A stretch of 64,000 bases of DNA from Pelotomaculum isophthalicicum JI (GCF_029478095.1 NZ_JAKOAV010000014.1:25497-89496); one strand, 5' to 3'. Shown: positions 43,391 through 53,502, numbered from the stretch's first letter. Numbers and translations are program-made. Notes: generated by a model from the letters alone, not told the origin.

Positions 43391-43626
43391 TACAAAATTA
43401 ACGTTAAAAAAATAAATGTGTTCTTGCTTAATGAGGAAATAAAACAATAAGTTACAAAGCAATTTCAAAGTCAATATAATTGCCGTATTGGCAAGTTGAG
43501 GCACATTTAGGCGGAATAAAAGTGATTTATTAAGGTTACTTTAAGATTACACGATATTATTTAAAATATTTCATGATATCGCGAATATATGGAGGTGGGA
43601 CGACACTAAAATTGGAGGGGTGATGC

Positions 43627-44826
43627 TTGAGGGGAAAAAAACGGGGTTTATTAGATAATATTTTCTTGTTTTTATCCGGAACGCTTATTATTTATGGTTT
43701 TTTATTTTCATCCGGATGGCATGTCGCAGTAAGTGAACCGCTAAAATTAAATATCCCCGTTCCCATTTATTGTAATAATATAATAGCGCAGTTGCGTCAA
43801 GGGTTTAATGATCATCAAGAATCGCCCGTTAATATTGTTCCCCAAGTTAGGGTTGTGCCTGGCGGCCAGTCGATTGGGGTTTTGCTTCGCTCCCAAGGGG
43901 TAATTGTAGTAGGTCATTCGATAATTCAGGACCAGTCCGGTAATAAGGTTAACCCTGCCGGAGACGCCGGAATTAGCATCGGAGATGTAATCTTAAAAAT
44001 TAACGGTGAGGACGTTAAAAGTGAAGGGCAAGTACGGGATTTGGCAGCCCGTGCAGGTGCCTCCGGACAAGCTTTGGATCTGGAGGTAAAACGTGGAGGA
44101 GATATTTTTTACACCAAAATAAATCCGGTGTACTGTACGGAAACTTCCCGTTACCGGATTGGCCTTCTGATCAAAGATAGTGCGGCAGGCCTTGGAACAC
44201 TGACATTTTACGAACCGGAAAGCAGGATTTATGGTGCATTAGGTCATGTTATTACCGATGTTGGATCAACTGAACCATTCGATTTATCTGAGGGAAAGAT
44301 AATTGGGGCGAGCGTTCAGGCAATTCATCCGGGAAAGCGCGGCCTGCCGGGGGAAAAAATTGGGATATTTCAGGACGACAAGCAGATTAACGGCACTATT
44401 TCGAGGAATACGAAACTTGGCATCTTTGGAAATCTGCAAAAGCCTCTCGATAACAACGGCAATAACATGCTGATGACCGTAGCGCCAGCGAGTCAAATTC
44501 ACGAGGGGACGGCAGAAATCCTGACTGTATTGAAAGATGAACAGGTCGAAAAATTTTCAGTTGAGATAATGAAAATCAACTTAAAAGCCGTGCAGGATGG
44601 TAAAGGGATAATTATAAAAATTACTGACCCGCGCCTTCTCGAACAAACCGGCGGAATTATTCAAGGTATGAGTGGAAGCCCAATTATTCAAGATGGAAGC
44701 CTTGTTGGCGCGGTAACCCATGTTTTTGTAAATGATCCGACGAGAGGTTACGGTGTGCCGGTGGAGTGGATGCTGCGGGAAGCGGAAATATTTCCTATGG
44801 AAAAAAATATTAAAATGGCAAGTTAG
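43627..44826 (+). CDS. spoIVB: SpoIVB serine peptidase (family S55)
   Basis: 399 residues from TTG 43627, five bases after GGAGGGG. N-terminal membrane anchor (about 10-30), PDZ domain (about 75-165; GDVILKINGEDVKSEGQVRD), and S55 peptidase domain (about 180-395) with catalytic His in GALGHVITDVG and Ser in IIQGMSGSPIIQDG. SpoIVB is secreted from the forespore and triggers pro-sigma-K processing in the mother cell. The order spoIVB-spo0A is conserved in endospore formers. The 236-base gap before it holds no other gene. Confidence 0.95.
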   Translation: MRGKKRGLLDNIFLFLSGTLIIYGFLFSSGWHVAVSEPLKLNIPVPIYCNNIIAQLRQGFNDHQESPVNIVPQVRVVPGGQSIGVLLRSQGVIVVGHSIIQDQSGNKVNPAGDAGISIGDVILKINGEDVKSEGQVRDLAARAGASGQALDLEVKRGGDIFYTKINPVYCTETSRYRIGLLIKDSAAGLGTLTFYEPESRIYGALGHVITDVGSTEPFDLSEGKIIGASVQAIHPGKRGLPGEKIGIFQDDKQINGTISRNTKLGIFGNLQKPLDNNGNNMLMTVAPASQIHEGTAEILTVLKDEQVEKFSVEIMKINLKAVQDGKGIIIKITDPRLLEQTGGIIQGMSGSPIIQDGSLVGAVTHVFVNDPTRGYGVPVEWMLREAEIFPMEKNIKMAS

Positions 44827-44885
44827 AAAACATAAGCTTTGCGGGATTTACTATGCCAACAATTACCATTTTTTTAAAATCACAT

Positions 44886-44912
44886 GAAGGATTTTTTTTT
44901 TTGCCGTCGAAT
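44886..44912 (+). promoter_or_regulatory. Sigma-H-type promoter of spo0A
   Basis: GAAGGATTT (44886-44894), 11 bases, GTCGAAT (44906-44912) fits the sigma-H pattern RnAGGAwWW-N11/12-RnnGAAT, 57 bases before the spo0A ATG. GTCGAA also resembles a partial 0A box, suggesting autoregulation. Confidence 0.5.
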
Positions 44913-44968
44913 CATTTTGATTATACTATAAATTACAAAATATAGAAATTAGGAGGCGGGCAAATTAG

Positions 44969-45739
44969 ATGACAGGAAAGTCTATACGATTAATGATCGC
45001 AGATGATAATAGAGAATTCTGCGAATTACTGAAAGAATTTATTAACCAGCAGGAAGACTTGGATCTTATTGGTATAGCCTATAATGGTTTGGACGCGCTG
45101 CAAATGATCAGGGAAAGCAATCCTGACATAATCGTCCTTGATATTATCATGCCGCATCTTGACGGTATCGGTGTGCTGGAAAAACTTGTTTCGGACAGCA
45201 CCTTCAATAAACCGAAAGTAATTATGTTGACTGCTTTTGGTCAGGAAAGTGTGACCCAAAAAGCGGTTGAACTGGGAGCGGACTATTATATTCTAAAACC
45301 TTTCGATTTTAATGTTTTAGCTACCAGGATTCGCCAATTGGCAGAGGGAATAAATGTGACGCAGTATATTACACCGGTAAAACCAAAAAATCTTGATGTG
45401 GCTGTTACTAATATTATTCATGAAATGGGTGTGCCCGCGCATATAAAAGGTTATCATTATCTGAGAGACGCTATTCTGATGGTTATTAGTGAGGTAAGTT
45501 TACTTGGCGCTGTTACAAAAGAGCTTTATCCAATGATTGCCATGAAGTATCAAACAACACCCAGCAGAGTTGAGCGGGCGATCAGGCATGCGATAGAGCT
45601 AGCCTGGGACCGTGGAAACGTTGAGATGATGACTAAATTTTTTGGTTATACGATTAACCTTGAGCGCGGCAAACCTACGAATTCGGAATTTATCGCCATG
45701 GTGGCCGACAAACTGCGGATTGAAACGAAGGTCAGTTAA
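44969..45739 (+). CDS. spo0A: Sporulation master regulator Spo0A
   Basis: 256 residues. Receiver domain (about 5-125): D12/D13, phospho-acceptor D58 in [14 protein letters not shown], and lysine in YYILKPFDF. Spo0A_C DNA-binding domain (about 150-256): [19 protein letters not shown], the recognition helix [20 protein letters not shown], and [10 protein letters not shown]. It is phosphorylated through the phosphorelay or directly by kinases to start sporulation. GGAGGCGGG precedes the ATG. It follows spoIVB as in other spore formers. Confidence 0.98.
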   Translation: MTGKSIRLMIADDNREFCELLKEFINQQEDLDLIGIAYNGLDALQMIRESNPDIIVLDIIMPHLDGIGVLEKLVSDSTFNKPKVIMLTAFGQESVTQKAVELGADYYILKPFDFNVLATRIRQLAEGINVTQYITPVKPKNLDVAVTNIIHEMGVPAHIKGYHYLRDAILMVISEVSLLGAVTKELYPMIAMKYQTTPSRVERAIRHAIELAWDRGNVEMMTKFFGYTINLERGKPTNSEFIAMVADKLRIETKVS

Positions 45740-45768
45740 AATCTGATAATATTCCTAATTGTCACTAA

Positions 45769-45825
45769 AAAACACTTCCCATTTTATTGGTTTCACGCTA
45801 ATAAACAGGAGGTGTTTTATTTTTG
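45769..45825 (+). terminator. Terminator after spo0A
   Basis: AAAACACTTCC pairs with GGAGGTGTTTT and is followed by ATTTTT. Confidence 0.6.
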
Positions 45826-45878
45826 CTAACTTTGAATTTACGTTAATAGTTACGCATATTTATTTATAAGGTGATTTT

Positions 45879-46595
45879 ATGGATACTGGATTTATTTCGA
45901 ATTGGCTGCAGGCGATTGCAACTTTACTGGCGGCTTTTGTAACAATATTAACATATATAATATATAGACGTTTGAACAATGTTGAAAAAACTAAAATAGT
46001 GCTCGATATTTATGAACGTCTATTTACAAGAAAAGAATGCATAAAGATAATTGAAAAAATTGAATTAGGGGAAGGCAAATTTTGGATACCTGTTGAAGAT
46101 AAAGAAATCCAAAATAGAGAAGATATTATAACTGATTTAGAAATAGATGAATATCTGGGTTTTTTTGAATTACTTGGTGATTTAGTAAAGAGAAACATAA
46201 TTGATTTTAAAGATGTTTATAACGCGTTTAGTTACTATATAAAAATGACATGGAAACATAAAGGTATCAGAGAATATATCGATGATTTAAGAAATGATGA
46301 GAAAGATCCGGAAATATATGAAAATCTTGAATATTTAAGTGGAATGGTTATTCTAAGATCAGAAGGTGGTTTTAATTTGAGTCAATTTGTAAAAGAAATT
46401 ACAGGTTTAGTGTTAATTATTTTGTTTTTCGCATTAATCGGTGTCGGAATTAACAATGAAAATTTTACAATTATTTTTCTTGGAATAGGTGGTGCAATAG
46501 CTTCTGCATTATTCTGGTATTCCTCGTTACAGAATAAAATCTATAATAAAATAGCTAATTCTGCGAGGCATCATAACAATAGTGATATCAAATAA
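45879..46595 (+). CDS. Hypothetical membrane protein (DUF4760-like)
   Basis: 238 residues. One N-terminal membrane segment (about 7-29; WLQAIATLLAAFVTILTYII), a long acidic helical cytoplasmic domain (about 30-165; EIDEYLGFFELLGDLVKRNI, KDVYNAFSYYIKMTW), and two C-terminal membrane segments (about 172-190 and 200-216). The middle, with FELLGDLVKRNIID...FGxYI wording, resembles DUF4760-type proteins of unknown role often found in accessory DNA. The gene is clearly richer in A/T and in Lys/Ile/Asn codons than spo0A and the genes around it, suggesting recent acquisition. Alone, no operon partner. Confidence 0.75.
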   Translation: MDTGFISNWLQAIATLLAAFVTILTYIIYRRLNNVEKTKIVLDIYERLFTRKECIKIIEKIELGEGKFWIPVEDKEIQNREDIITDLEIDEYLGFFELLGDLVKRNIIDFKDVYNAFSYYIKMTWKHKGIREYIDDLRNDEKDPEIYENLEYLSGMVILRSEGGFNLSQFVKEITGLVLIILFFALIGVGINNENFTIIFLGIGGAIASALFWYSSLQNKIYNKIANSARHHNNSDIK

Positions 46596-46718
46596 CTATT
46601 TTTAATCACAATTCTTTCCATTTCAATATTATTAATTTTTCCGGTATAATAAATTATAGAATAATAATCCCACAGAAGAAAAAATTTATATATTTTTACC
46701 AGTATTGGAGGATTTTCA

Positions 46719-47366
46719 TTGAAGGAACAAACTTTAACGACTAATAATCTGGTAAAATTAATAAAATGGACAAGATCGGTAGATGTTACTATACCAGTTT
46801 CAAATGTTGAGATATTTCAACGTGTTGAAAAAATAAATACGTTTCTTATGGAAAATGCTATCTTGCAGGTTCAAATATTTATTAAATTATTCGCGCTAAC
46901 CTCCTCTAAAGAAGAAAACAAGGCTAATATTAGCAAGTCCACGGTATTTACAAAGGACGTGGAGATTAATACTTTAATCGAGCTGAATAATGAAATAACT
47001 AAAGAAGATATTGTTTCTTTAGATCACCAGGTAAATATCGAAAAATATTATCCCCGTCCCGACAGTATAGTCGTTAACGGTACCATGAAGATAACTATCA
47101 CTTATATAGAACACCTTACCCTAAGCGGTACAGTTATTAATTTTTTAAATAGGATGCCAATTGCCGGTGCTACAATAAATATCAGGAATTTGGACAGTGA
47201 TGATATTTTGGCTTCGGCTAAGACAAACAGTAAAGGGTTGTATTCTTTTAATAATTTACCTCCCGGCGTTTTTTTACTGGAAGCTATCACCGAGTTTCAT
47301 AAACCGGAACAGAAAATAAGTGTCATAAAGAATAAAGATATAGTGAACTTTGTCCTGCATAGCTAG
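46719..47366 (+). CDS. SPOCS-like (DUF3794) protein with C-terminal carboxypeptidase-regulatory-like domain
   Basis: 215 residues from TTG 46719 behind TTGGAGG. The N-terminal part (about 10-132) looks like a SPOCS/DUF3794 domain, as in SipL and spore-coat morphogenesis proteins: ITKEDIVSLDHQVNIEKYYP, RPDSIVVNGTMKITITYIE. The C-terminal part (about 133-215) is a CarboxypepD_reg-type beta-sandwich (LSGTVINFLNRMPIAGATIN, TNSKGLYSFNNLPPGVFLLE). No signal peptide. A role in the sporulation coat or surface is inferred. AT-rich like its neighbour, and followed by a terminator. Confidence 0.65.
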   Translation: MKEQTLTTNNLVKLIKWTRSVDVTIPVSNVEIFQRVEKINTFLMENAILQVQIFIKLFALTSSKEENKANISKSTVFTKDVEINTLIELNNEITKEDIVSLDHQVNIEKYYPRPDSIVVNGTMKITITYIEHLTLSGTVINFLNRMPIAGATINIRNLDSDDILASAKTNSKGLYSFNNLPPGVFLLEAITEFHKPEQKISVIKNKDIVNFVLHS

Positions 47367-47423
47367 GGATAGTCCTTGCATTCCGGGTATCTGTTTATTG
47401 CGATTGTTATTTTTTCTGCAGCG

Positions 47424-47472
47424 AAAAGGCGACTGTAACCGTGATGATTCAGCGGTATACAGCCGCCTTTTT
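47424..47472 (+). terminator. Terminator after the SPOCS-like gene
   Basis: AAAAGGCGACTGTA and TATACAGCCGCCTTTTT pair with one bulge. Confidence 0.75.
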
Positions 47473-47597
47473 ATTTCTACCTCATACTAAATCAATATAA
47501 TCTTGAATTGTGTATAGTTAATATATTAAAAAGAGAGACTTTATTGTATGATACTGGTAATAAGAATGTGACTAATCTTGAAGGGAGAATCTAAACC

Positions 47598-49196
47598 TTG
47601 ATCAGGGTGGCGGGGCTAAAAATTCCGGTGGACGGGAATAAAACACAATTAGAACAAGCCCTGTTGAAAAAACTCGGGATTAGCGGTCAAGAACTGCTTG
47701 ACTTTAAGATTTATAAGCAGTCTGTGGATGCCAGAAAGGCGGGCATAATCTATTTCGTCTATACTGTTGACGTAAAACTGGCTAAAGAAGACGCTATCCT
47801 GAAAAAGCTGAGGAACAACCGGGATGTATCTGTATCTCCCCGGATGGTGTACGAATATGTAAAAACCGGCCAAAATATTTTAACACACCGGCCGGTGATT
47901 GCCGGGACCGGTCCCGCCGGGTTATTTGCCGGCCTGCTCCTGGGCAAGATGGGGTACCGGCCGCTCTTGCTGGAGCGGGGCGGTGATGTTGATACCAGGA
48001 TTGCGGCAGTGAAAAAGTTTTGGGAAACCGGTAAACTGGACCCGGAATGCAACGTACAATTCGGGGAAGGCGGCGCGGGAACTTTTTCAGACGGGAAACT
48101 GACAACACTGATCAAGGATGTAAGGTGCCGTAAAGTTCTGGAGGTTTTGATCGAGGCCGGCGCGCCGGAAGAAATTATATACTCATATAAGCCGCATATC
48201 GGCACTGATAAGTTGAGGACAGTAGTAAAAAATATCCGTAGACAAATAACGGAATTGGGCGGGGAAATCAGGTTCGGCACTAAAGTAACCGATCTGGTAA
48301 TCAAAGATGGAAGGATTACAGGCGTAACGGTTAACAACAACGAGGTATTAGATGTGAATGTGCTGGTGCTGGCCCTTGGTCATAGCGCCAGGGACACTTT
48401 TGAAATGTTGCTTGCCAGAGGAGTGGAAATAACCCCTAAAGCTTTTTCCATCGGGGTCCGTATTGAACACCCGCAGGAACAGGTAAACCTGACGCAATAT
48501 AAAGAACTCGCCGGCCACAAAAATCTTGGAGCGGCGGATTACAAGCTGGCTTACCACGCTTCAAACGGCAGGTCGGCTTACACATTTTGCATGTGCCCGG
48601 GTGGTGTGGTGGTGGCGGCTGCTTCCGAAGAAGGATGTGTGGTAACCAACGGAATGAGTGAGTACGCCCGCGACGCTGAAAACGCCAATAGCGCTCTTCT
48701 GGTCGGGGTAAGTCCCCGTGATTTCCCAAGTGACCACCCGCTGGCCGGCGTGGAGTTCCAGCGAAAGTGGGAAAGTAAAGCTTTTCATTTGGGTGGTGGA
48801 AATTACTGTGCTCCGGCGCAACTGGTGGGTGATTTCCTGGCAGACAGGCCGTCTGTCAGGCTGGGAGCGGTAAAACCGTCATATAAAAAAGCTGTGCAGC
48901 TATCCGAACTAAAGCGCTGTTTGCCTGATTATGTGATCGAAACACTACGCGAAGCGATCCCGGCGCTGGATAAAAAAATGCGCGGCTTCGCCCGGCCGGA
49001 CGCCGTGATGACCGGTGTTGAAACCAGGAGTTCATCCCCGATCAGGATAATCAGGGATGAAAACTTTGAAACGCGGATCAAAGGCCTATACCCGGCGGGA
49101 GAAGGCGCAGGGTATGCCGGGGGTATTGTGTCCGCCGCGGTTGACGGGATCAAGGTGGCGGAAGCCATTGCCAAGATATATGCGCCATTTTCTTAA
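47598..49196 (+). CDS. FAD-dependent oxidoreductase (COG2509 family)
   Basis: 532 residues from TTG 47598 (GAAGGGAG upstream). A basic, RNA-binding-like N-terminal domain (about 1-90) is followed by an FAD-binding Rossmann fold with GTGPAGLFAGLLLGKMGYRP, a Lys/Gly-rich middle (NVQFGEGGAGTFSDGKLTTL) and the C-terminal GLYPAGEGAGYAGGIVSAAV. This is the signature of the 'uncharacterised FAD-dependent dehydrogenase' family widespread in Firmicutes. CMCPGGVVVAAASEEG is also typical. The substrate is unknown. It has its own leader and no operon partner. Confidence 0.88.
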   Translation: MIRVAGLKIPVDGNKTQLEQALLKKLGISGQELLDFKIYKQSVDARKAGIIYFVYTVDVKLAKEDAILKKLRNNRDVSVSPRMVYEYVKTGQNILTHRPVIAGTGPAGLFAGLLLGKMGYRPLLLERGGDVDTRIAAVKKFWETGKLDPECNVQFGEGGAGTFSDGKLTTLIKDVRCRKVLEVLIEAGAPEEIIYSYKPHIGTDKLRTVVKNIRRQITELGGEIRFGTKVTDLVIKDGRITGVTVNNNEVLDVNVLVLALGHSARDTFEMLLARGVEITPKAFSIGVRIEHPQEQVNLTQYKELAGHKNLGAADYKLAYHASNGRSAYTFCMCPGGVVVAAASEEGCVVTNGMSEYARDAENANSALLVGVSPRDFPSDHPLAGVEFQRKWESKAFHLGGGNYCAPAQLVGDFLADRPSVRLGAVKPSYKKAVQLSELKRCLPDYVIETLREAIPALDKKMRGFARPDAVMTGVETRSSSPIRIIRDENFETRIKGLYPAGEGAGYAGGIVSAAVDGIKVAEAIAKIYAPFS

Positions 49197-49598
49197 ACTT
49201 TATTTGAGGTAGATTACTTTGAGCGACATTTTATTATTGTAAAGTATACGTTACAATATTTACGGTGAAAATGTAAAATAGGTGATTAAAAGTGGCAATT
49301 GTTGATCTCGAGCGACCTAAGTTACTCAGAACGGTGACTTAAGGCTAGTCAAAAAAATGGTTATTCTGCAGTTGCTGTTTAATAAATCAAGGGGTTATCG
49401 CTTCTCAGAGCGATAACCCCTTTGCTGTTTTATGCCAAAAGCGGGTTGTAGTCGACGGTTCAACCGATGGTGGGGCTGAATGGTTTGGAATTTGATAATT
49501 TAGGAATGTTACTATAAAATTGTTATTAAAGCCCACAGGTTGCTAAAGAGCGAATTTGTTCAACATATATAGGTTGTTTTAGCCGGAGGTCTAAGATT
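49197..49598. other. Intergenic region between two flavoprotein genes
   Basis: 402 bases with no gene. It holds one strong terminator (49389-49424) and otherwise nothing I recognise. Confidence 0.5.
49389..49424 (+). terminator. Strong terminator in the gap before the YhiN-like gene
   Basis: AAGGGGTTATCGCT and AGCGATAACCCCTT form a perfect 14-bp stem followed by TTGC. It is nearly symmetric, so it may work on both strands. Confidence 0.7.
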
Positions 49599-50846
49599 AT
49601 GTCCGATAATTTAATGGCCAGGGTTGTAGTTATAGGTGGCGGGGCGGCGGGCATCATGGCTGCTATTGCGGCCAGGCACGCGGGGGCCGATGTAACTATA
49701 ATGGAAAAGAACCAGCGGGTTGGCAAAAAGATCTTGGCTACCGGAAACGGCAGGTGCAACCTGACTAATGTCGGTCTCGAAATAACAAATTATCACGGCA
49801 ATAACCCGGAATTCGCCAGTGAGGCGCTAAGCCGGTTTAATGTACAAAAAACCATAGATTTTTTTGAATACCTTGGAGTAACCCATAAAGTAGAGGATGG
49901 AGGCAAGGTTTTTCCCCGTTCCGACCAGGCTTCCAGCGTGCTCGACGTAATGCGTTATGAACTGGATGAAACCGGTGTGGAAGTAATTTGCGAGGCTGAG
50001 GTTAAAGAGGTCAAGAAAAACGCGCGGGAGTTTGTTATTAACCTGGCGGACGGGAGAGTGTTCCGGGCTGACCGGGTTATTGTCGCGACCGGCGGGAAAG
50101 CGGCCCCGCAGCTTGGCTCCAACGGGAGCGGCTACGACCTGGCGAAAAAATTCGGGCACAAGATCGTTGAGCCGTTTCCGGCGCTGGTGCAGTTAAAATT
50201 GGCGGCTAAATTTCTAAAACAGGTTAAAGGGATAAAATTTGAAGGGTATGCGGAGATTATCGTCAATAAAATGCCGGTTGCCGGTGCGCAGGGGGAAATA
50301 TTATTTACCGAGTACGGCATATCCGGACCGCCAATCCTGAGCCTGAGCCGCATAGCCGGGGAATATGCGCAAAAAAAGCAAAAAGTACACCTGGGGTTGA
50401 ATTTAATTAACTACTTTTCCGGACAGAAACTGGAAGAGTATCTGACCAGGCGTTTTCAAACAAGGCCGGAAAAACCCCTGGCCTTCAGCTTTGTCGGTTT
50501 TATTAATAAAAGGCTGGCTCCCGTTGTTTTGCGCGAGGCCGGGATTGCCGATGCGAACAAACCCGCGGGACAGGTTGCCGCCGGGGAACTTAAAAATATC
50601 ATTAGGATTCTTAAGGACTGGCGTTTTGAGATAACCGGCACCACTTCCTGGCCGAACGCCCAGGTCACCGCGGGGGGTGTGGATGTGGCGGAGGTCAATG
50701 CACAAACCATGGAATCAAAGATCGTTCCCGGGCTATACTTCGCGGGAGAAGTGCTGGATATTGACGGCGACTGCGGCGGCTTCAACCTCCAGTGGGCCTG
50801 GTCCTCCGGCCACGTGGCGGGCAAAAGCGCGGCAGCCGGGCGTTAA
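49599..50846 (+). CDS. HI0933/YhiN-family FAD-dependent oxidoreductase
   Basis: 415 residues. N-terminal FAD-binding motif VVVIGGGAAGIMAAIAARHAG, then MEKNQRVGKKILATGNGRCN, the middle VIVATGGKAAPQLGSNGSGY, and the C-terminal TAGGVDVAEVNAQTMESK and GLYFAGEVLDIDGDCGGFNL. These are the family's fixed motifs (aminoacetone oxidase/BaiN group). The substrate is unknown in most bacteria. GCCGGAGGT precedes the ATG. The YlmH-like gene follows after 20 bases, suggesting co-transcription. Confidence 0.93.
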   Translation: MSDNLMARVVVIGGGAAGIMAAIAARHAGADVTIMEKNQRVGKKILATGNGRCNLTNVGLEITNYHGNNPEFASEALSRFNVQKTIDFFEYLGVTHKVEDGGKVFPRSDQASSVLDVMRYELDETGVEVICEAEVKEVKKNAREFVINLADGRVFRADRVIVATGGKAAPQLGSNGSGYDLAKKFGHKIVEPFPALVQLKLAAKFLKQVKGIKFEGYAEIIVNKMPVAGAQGEILFTEYGISGPPILSLSRIAGEYAQKKQKVHLGLNLINYFSGQKLEEYLTRRFQTRPEKPLAFSFVGFINKRLAPVVLREAGIADANKPAGQVAAGELKNIIRILKDWRFEITGTTSWPNAQVTAGGVDVAEVNAQTMESKIVPGLYFAGEVLDIDGDCGGFNLQWAWSSGHVAGKSAAAGR

Positions 50847-50866
50847 AGAAACGGTAGGGTTCAAAT

Positions 50867-51673
50867 ATGCAGGTTGAAAATAAAGAATCATTGCTTAATT
50901 TAGCCAGAAACGCGGACGAAAGACTCTTTGCCGCGCGGTGCCTTGACTATGTCCACGCGGTGGTGAAAGCAAAAAAGGCTGTTGTGCTTACGGGGTTCCT
51001 TGATCCCGGTCAGGTGGGCCTGCTGGAGGATATTTGCCGCGGATACGGGGAGGTCAGGGCGCTGCTCTGGGGCGGATACCCGGAGGCTGAGCGGCGCAGG
51101 GCGCTGGTAGTGGCTAAAGACAATCAATGGTATGAAGAGGACTACAAGGTGGAGATTTTACAGGTAGTACCATTGAAGACGGACAGTCTGCCCGGCCATC
51201 GTGATTACCTGGGTTCTCTGATGGGGCTGGGGATCAACAGGGATAAAATAGGGGATATCGTCCGGCAGGATAAAGGTGTGGCTGTTTTTGCCGCCAAAGA
51301 AATATTGGCTTTTCTAAGCCAAAACCTGAATAAAGTTGGCCGGTATCCGGTAACAGTACAACTATTGGATGGAGCAAATTTTGAATTCAGTGCGCCGGTG
51401 TTAATTGAGAAAGTGGTTACCACCGCCTCTCCGCGCCTTGACGCTTTGGTGGGCAAGGCTTTTAACTTGTCAAGAACTGATTCAACACTACTAGTTCAAC
51501 AGGGGAAGGTTTTTCAAAACTGGCGCCAGCAGGTCAACCCGTCAAAATTGGTTGTCGAGGGCGATGTGATCTCTTGCAGGGGGCGCGGGAGGTTCCGGGT
51601 GCTTAAAAGTGCGGGTATGACCAAAAAAGCGCGTGAAAAATTTATTTTGGGATTCGATCCCGAATACAAATGA
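50867..51673 (+). CDS. ylmH: YlmH-type S4-domain RNA-binding protein
   Basis: 268 residues. N-terminal domain (about 1-175) with the YlmH wording KAVVLTGFLDPGQVGLLED, GGYPEAERRRALVV, HRDYLGSLMGLGINRDKIGD; then a C-terminal S4 RNA-binding domain (about 190-255): RLDALVGKAFNLSRTDSTLL, VNPSKLVVEGDVISCRGRGR. Such proteins bind RNA or the ribosome; in Bacillus YlmH lies in the cell-division dcw region, and recent work gives it a ribosome-rescue or cell-division-coupled role. Here it stands between a flavoprotein gene and pepF. Confidence 0.9.
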   Translation: MQVENKESLLNLARNADERLFAARCLDYVHAVVKAKKAVVLTGFLDPGQVGLLEDICRGYGEVRALLWGGYPEAERRRALVVAKDNQWYEEDYKVEILQVVPLKTDSLPGHRDYLGSLMGLGINRDKIGDIVRQDKGVAVFAAKEILAFLSQNLNKVGRYPVTVQLLDGANFEFSAPVLIEKVVTTASPRLDALVGKAFNLSRTDSTLLVQQGKVFQNWRQQVNPSKLVVEGDVISCRGRGRFRVLKSAGMTKKAREKFILGFDPEYK

Positions 51674-51696
51674 TTATGTGAAAGGAGGTTTGTGAT

Positions 51697-53502
51697 TTGA
51701 AAAAGATGGGTAGTTTACCTGCCAGAAAGGAAATCCCGGATCAGTACAAGTGGCGGCTGGAGGATATATACGCGGCTGATGAACTTTGGGAGCGGGATTT
51801 CCAGCAGGTTCAGAAGATGGCAAGTGAAGTTGAATCTTATCGGGGGAAGCTTGGACAATCGGCAATTACCCTGCTGGGAGTTTTACAAGCGGAGGAGCGG
51901 CTTCAGGAACTCATCGAGAAATTATATGTTTATGCCCGCATGCGCAGGGATGAGGAAAACAGCAATCCGGTTTATCAAGCATTGACGGACCGGGCCGACA
52001 GTCTGAACACAAGTGTGGAAGCGGCGCTTTCCTTTATCGTGCCGGAAATACTGGCTATTCCCACAGATGTCCTGAAGCGCTTCCGGCAGGAGGAGCAAGC
52101 TCTGGCGCGTTATCATTTTGTCTTGGATGAAATTCTCCGGTTCGCGCCCCATACCCTGTCCGCGGCCGAGGAGCAGATTATCGCCCAGGCGGGGGATGTG
52201 ATCCAGGCGCCCAGCAATATTTTTAAAATGATCAACAACGCCGATCTCACTTTTCCCTCCATCCGTGACGAAGAAGGAAAAGAAGTAGAAGTTACGCACG
52301 GACGTTATCTTCAGCTTATGGAATGCGGGGATCGCCGGGTCCGGCAGGAAGCCTTTTCGGCTCTATACAGTTCTTACCGGAAATTAAAAAACACCTTGGC
52401 CGCCACGATTAGCAACAGTGTGAAAAAAGACGTGTTTTATACCAGGGTGAGGAAATACCCCACTGCCATGGAAGCCGCTCTCTTTTCCGACAATATACCG
52501 CCAGCCGTATACGAAAACCTCATTGCCACGGTGCGGGGCAACCTTGACACCATGTACCGTTACGTGGCTTTGCGTAAGAAGCTGCTTGGGCTGGCTGAAT
52601 TGCACATGTATGATTTGTATACCCCGATGGTGAAAGATGTGTCATGGGAAATCCCATACGAGGAAGCTGTGGCTCTGGTCAGGAAAGGATTGGCTCCGTT
52701 AGGCCCTTCTTATGGGGAAATCATGGCCAGCGGCTTGGCGTCGGGGTGGGTGGATGTTTATGAAAACAAGGCCAAAACCAGTGGCGCTTATTCCTGGGGA
52801 CCTTATGGAGTGCATCCTTATGTTTTGATGAATTACCAGGATAATCTCAACAGTGTTTTCACGCTGGCTCATGAACTGGGGCACGCCATGCATACCTATT
52901 ATTCATACCGGGAGCAACCGTATGTCTATGCTCATTACAAGATTTTTACGGCGGAAGTGGCTTCCACGGTTAATGAGTCCCTGCTGATGGCGTACTTGCT
53001 GAATATTGAAACCGACCGGAACAAAAAATTGTACTTACTGAACCATTATTTGGAGGAATTCCGGGGTACGGTATTCAGACAGACTATGTTTGCCGAATTT
53101 GAAAAAGTCATCCATGAGAAAGTCGAGGCCGGCATTGCCTTGACTCCTGCTCTATTAAGTGAGATATATCGCCAGCTGAATGTCGACTATTACGGACCGG
53201 GCATTGTTATCGACAAGGACATAGATCTGGAATGGGCCCGCATTCCCCATTTTTATTCAGCGTATTATGTGTATAAGTATGCCACGGGTTTTTCGGCAGC
53301 TACCTCGATAAGTCAACAGATCCTCAGGGAAGGAGAAGCGGCGGTTAACCGTTACTTGAATTTCCTGAAAATGGGGGGTTCCGATTACCCGCTCGACTTG
53401 TTGAGAACAGCCGGAGTGGACATGACCACACCTCAACCCGTGCAAGACGGGCTCAATTTATTCGCCCGGCTGCTGGAACAGATGGAAACATTGACAGCCT
53501 AG
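51697..53502 (+). CDS. pepF: Oligoendopeptidase F (M3 family)
   Basis: 601 residues from TTG 51697, seven bases after AAAGGAGG. M3 zinc metallopeptidase: helical N-terminal part, then HELGHAMHTYYS with zinc ligands H392 and H396 and catalytic E393, and the third ligand Glu in FTAEVASTVNESLL. The length is as usual for PepF. It degrades peptides of about 7-17 residues in the cytoplasm. The RxxxxxxARIPHFYSAYYVYKYATG-type C-terminal region (ARIPHFYSAYYVYKYATGFS) is typical. Last intact gene before the IS-disrupted region. Confidence 0.95.
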   Translation: MKKMGSLPARKEIPDQYKWRLEDIYAADELWERDFQQVQKMASEVESYRGKLGQSAITLLGVLQAEERLQELIEKLYVYARMRRDEENSNPVYQALTDRADSLNTSVEAALSFIVPEILAIPTDVLKRFRQEEQALARYHFVLDEILRFAPHTLSAAEEQIIAQAGDVIQAPSNIFKMINNADLTFPSIRDEEGKEVEVTHGRYLQLMECGDRRVRQEAFSALYSSYRKLKNTLAATISNSVKKDVFYTRVRKYPTAMEAALFSDNIPPAVYENLIATVRGNLDTMYRYVALRKKLLGLAELHMYDLYTPMVKDVSWEIPYEEAVALVRKGLAPLGPSYGEIMASGLASGWVDVYENKAKTSGAYSWGPYGVHPYVLMNYQDNLNSVFTLAHELGHAMHTYYSYREQPYVYAHYKIFTAEVASTVNESLLMAYLLNIETDRNKKLYLLNHYLEEFRGTVFRQTMFAEFEKVIHEKVEAGIALTPALLSEIYRQLNVDYYGPGIVIDKDIDLEWARIPHFYSAYYVYKYATGFSAATSISQQILREGEAAVNRYLNFLKMGGSDYPLDLLRTAGVDMTTPQPVQDGLNLFARLLEQMETLTA

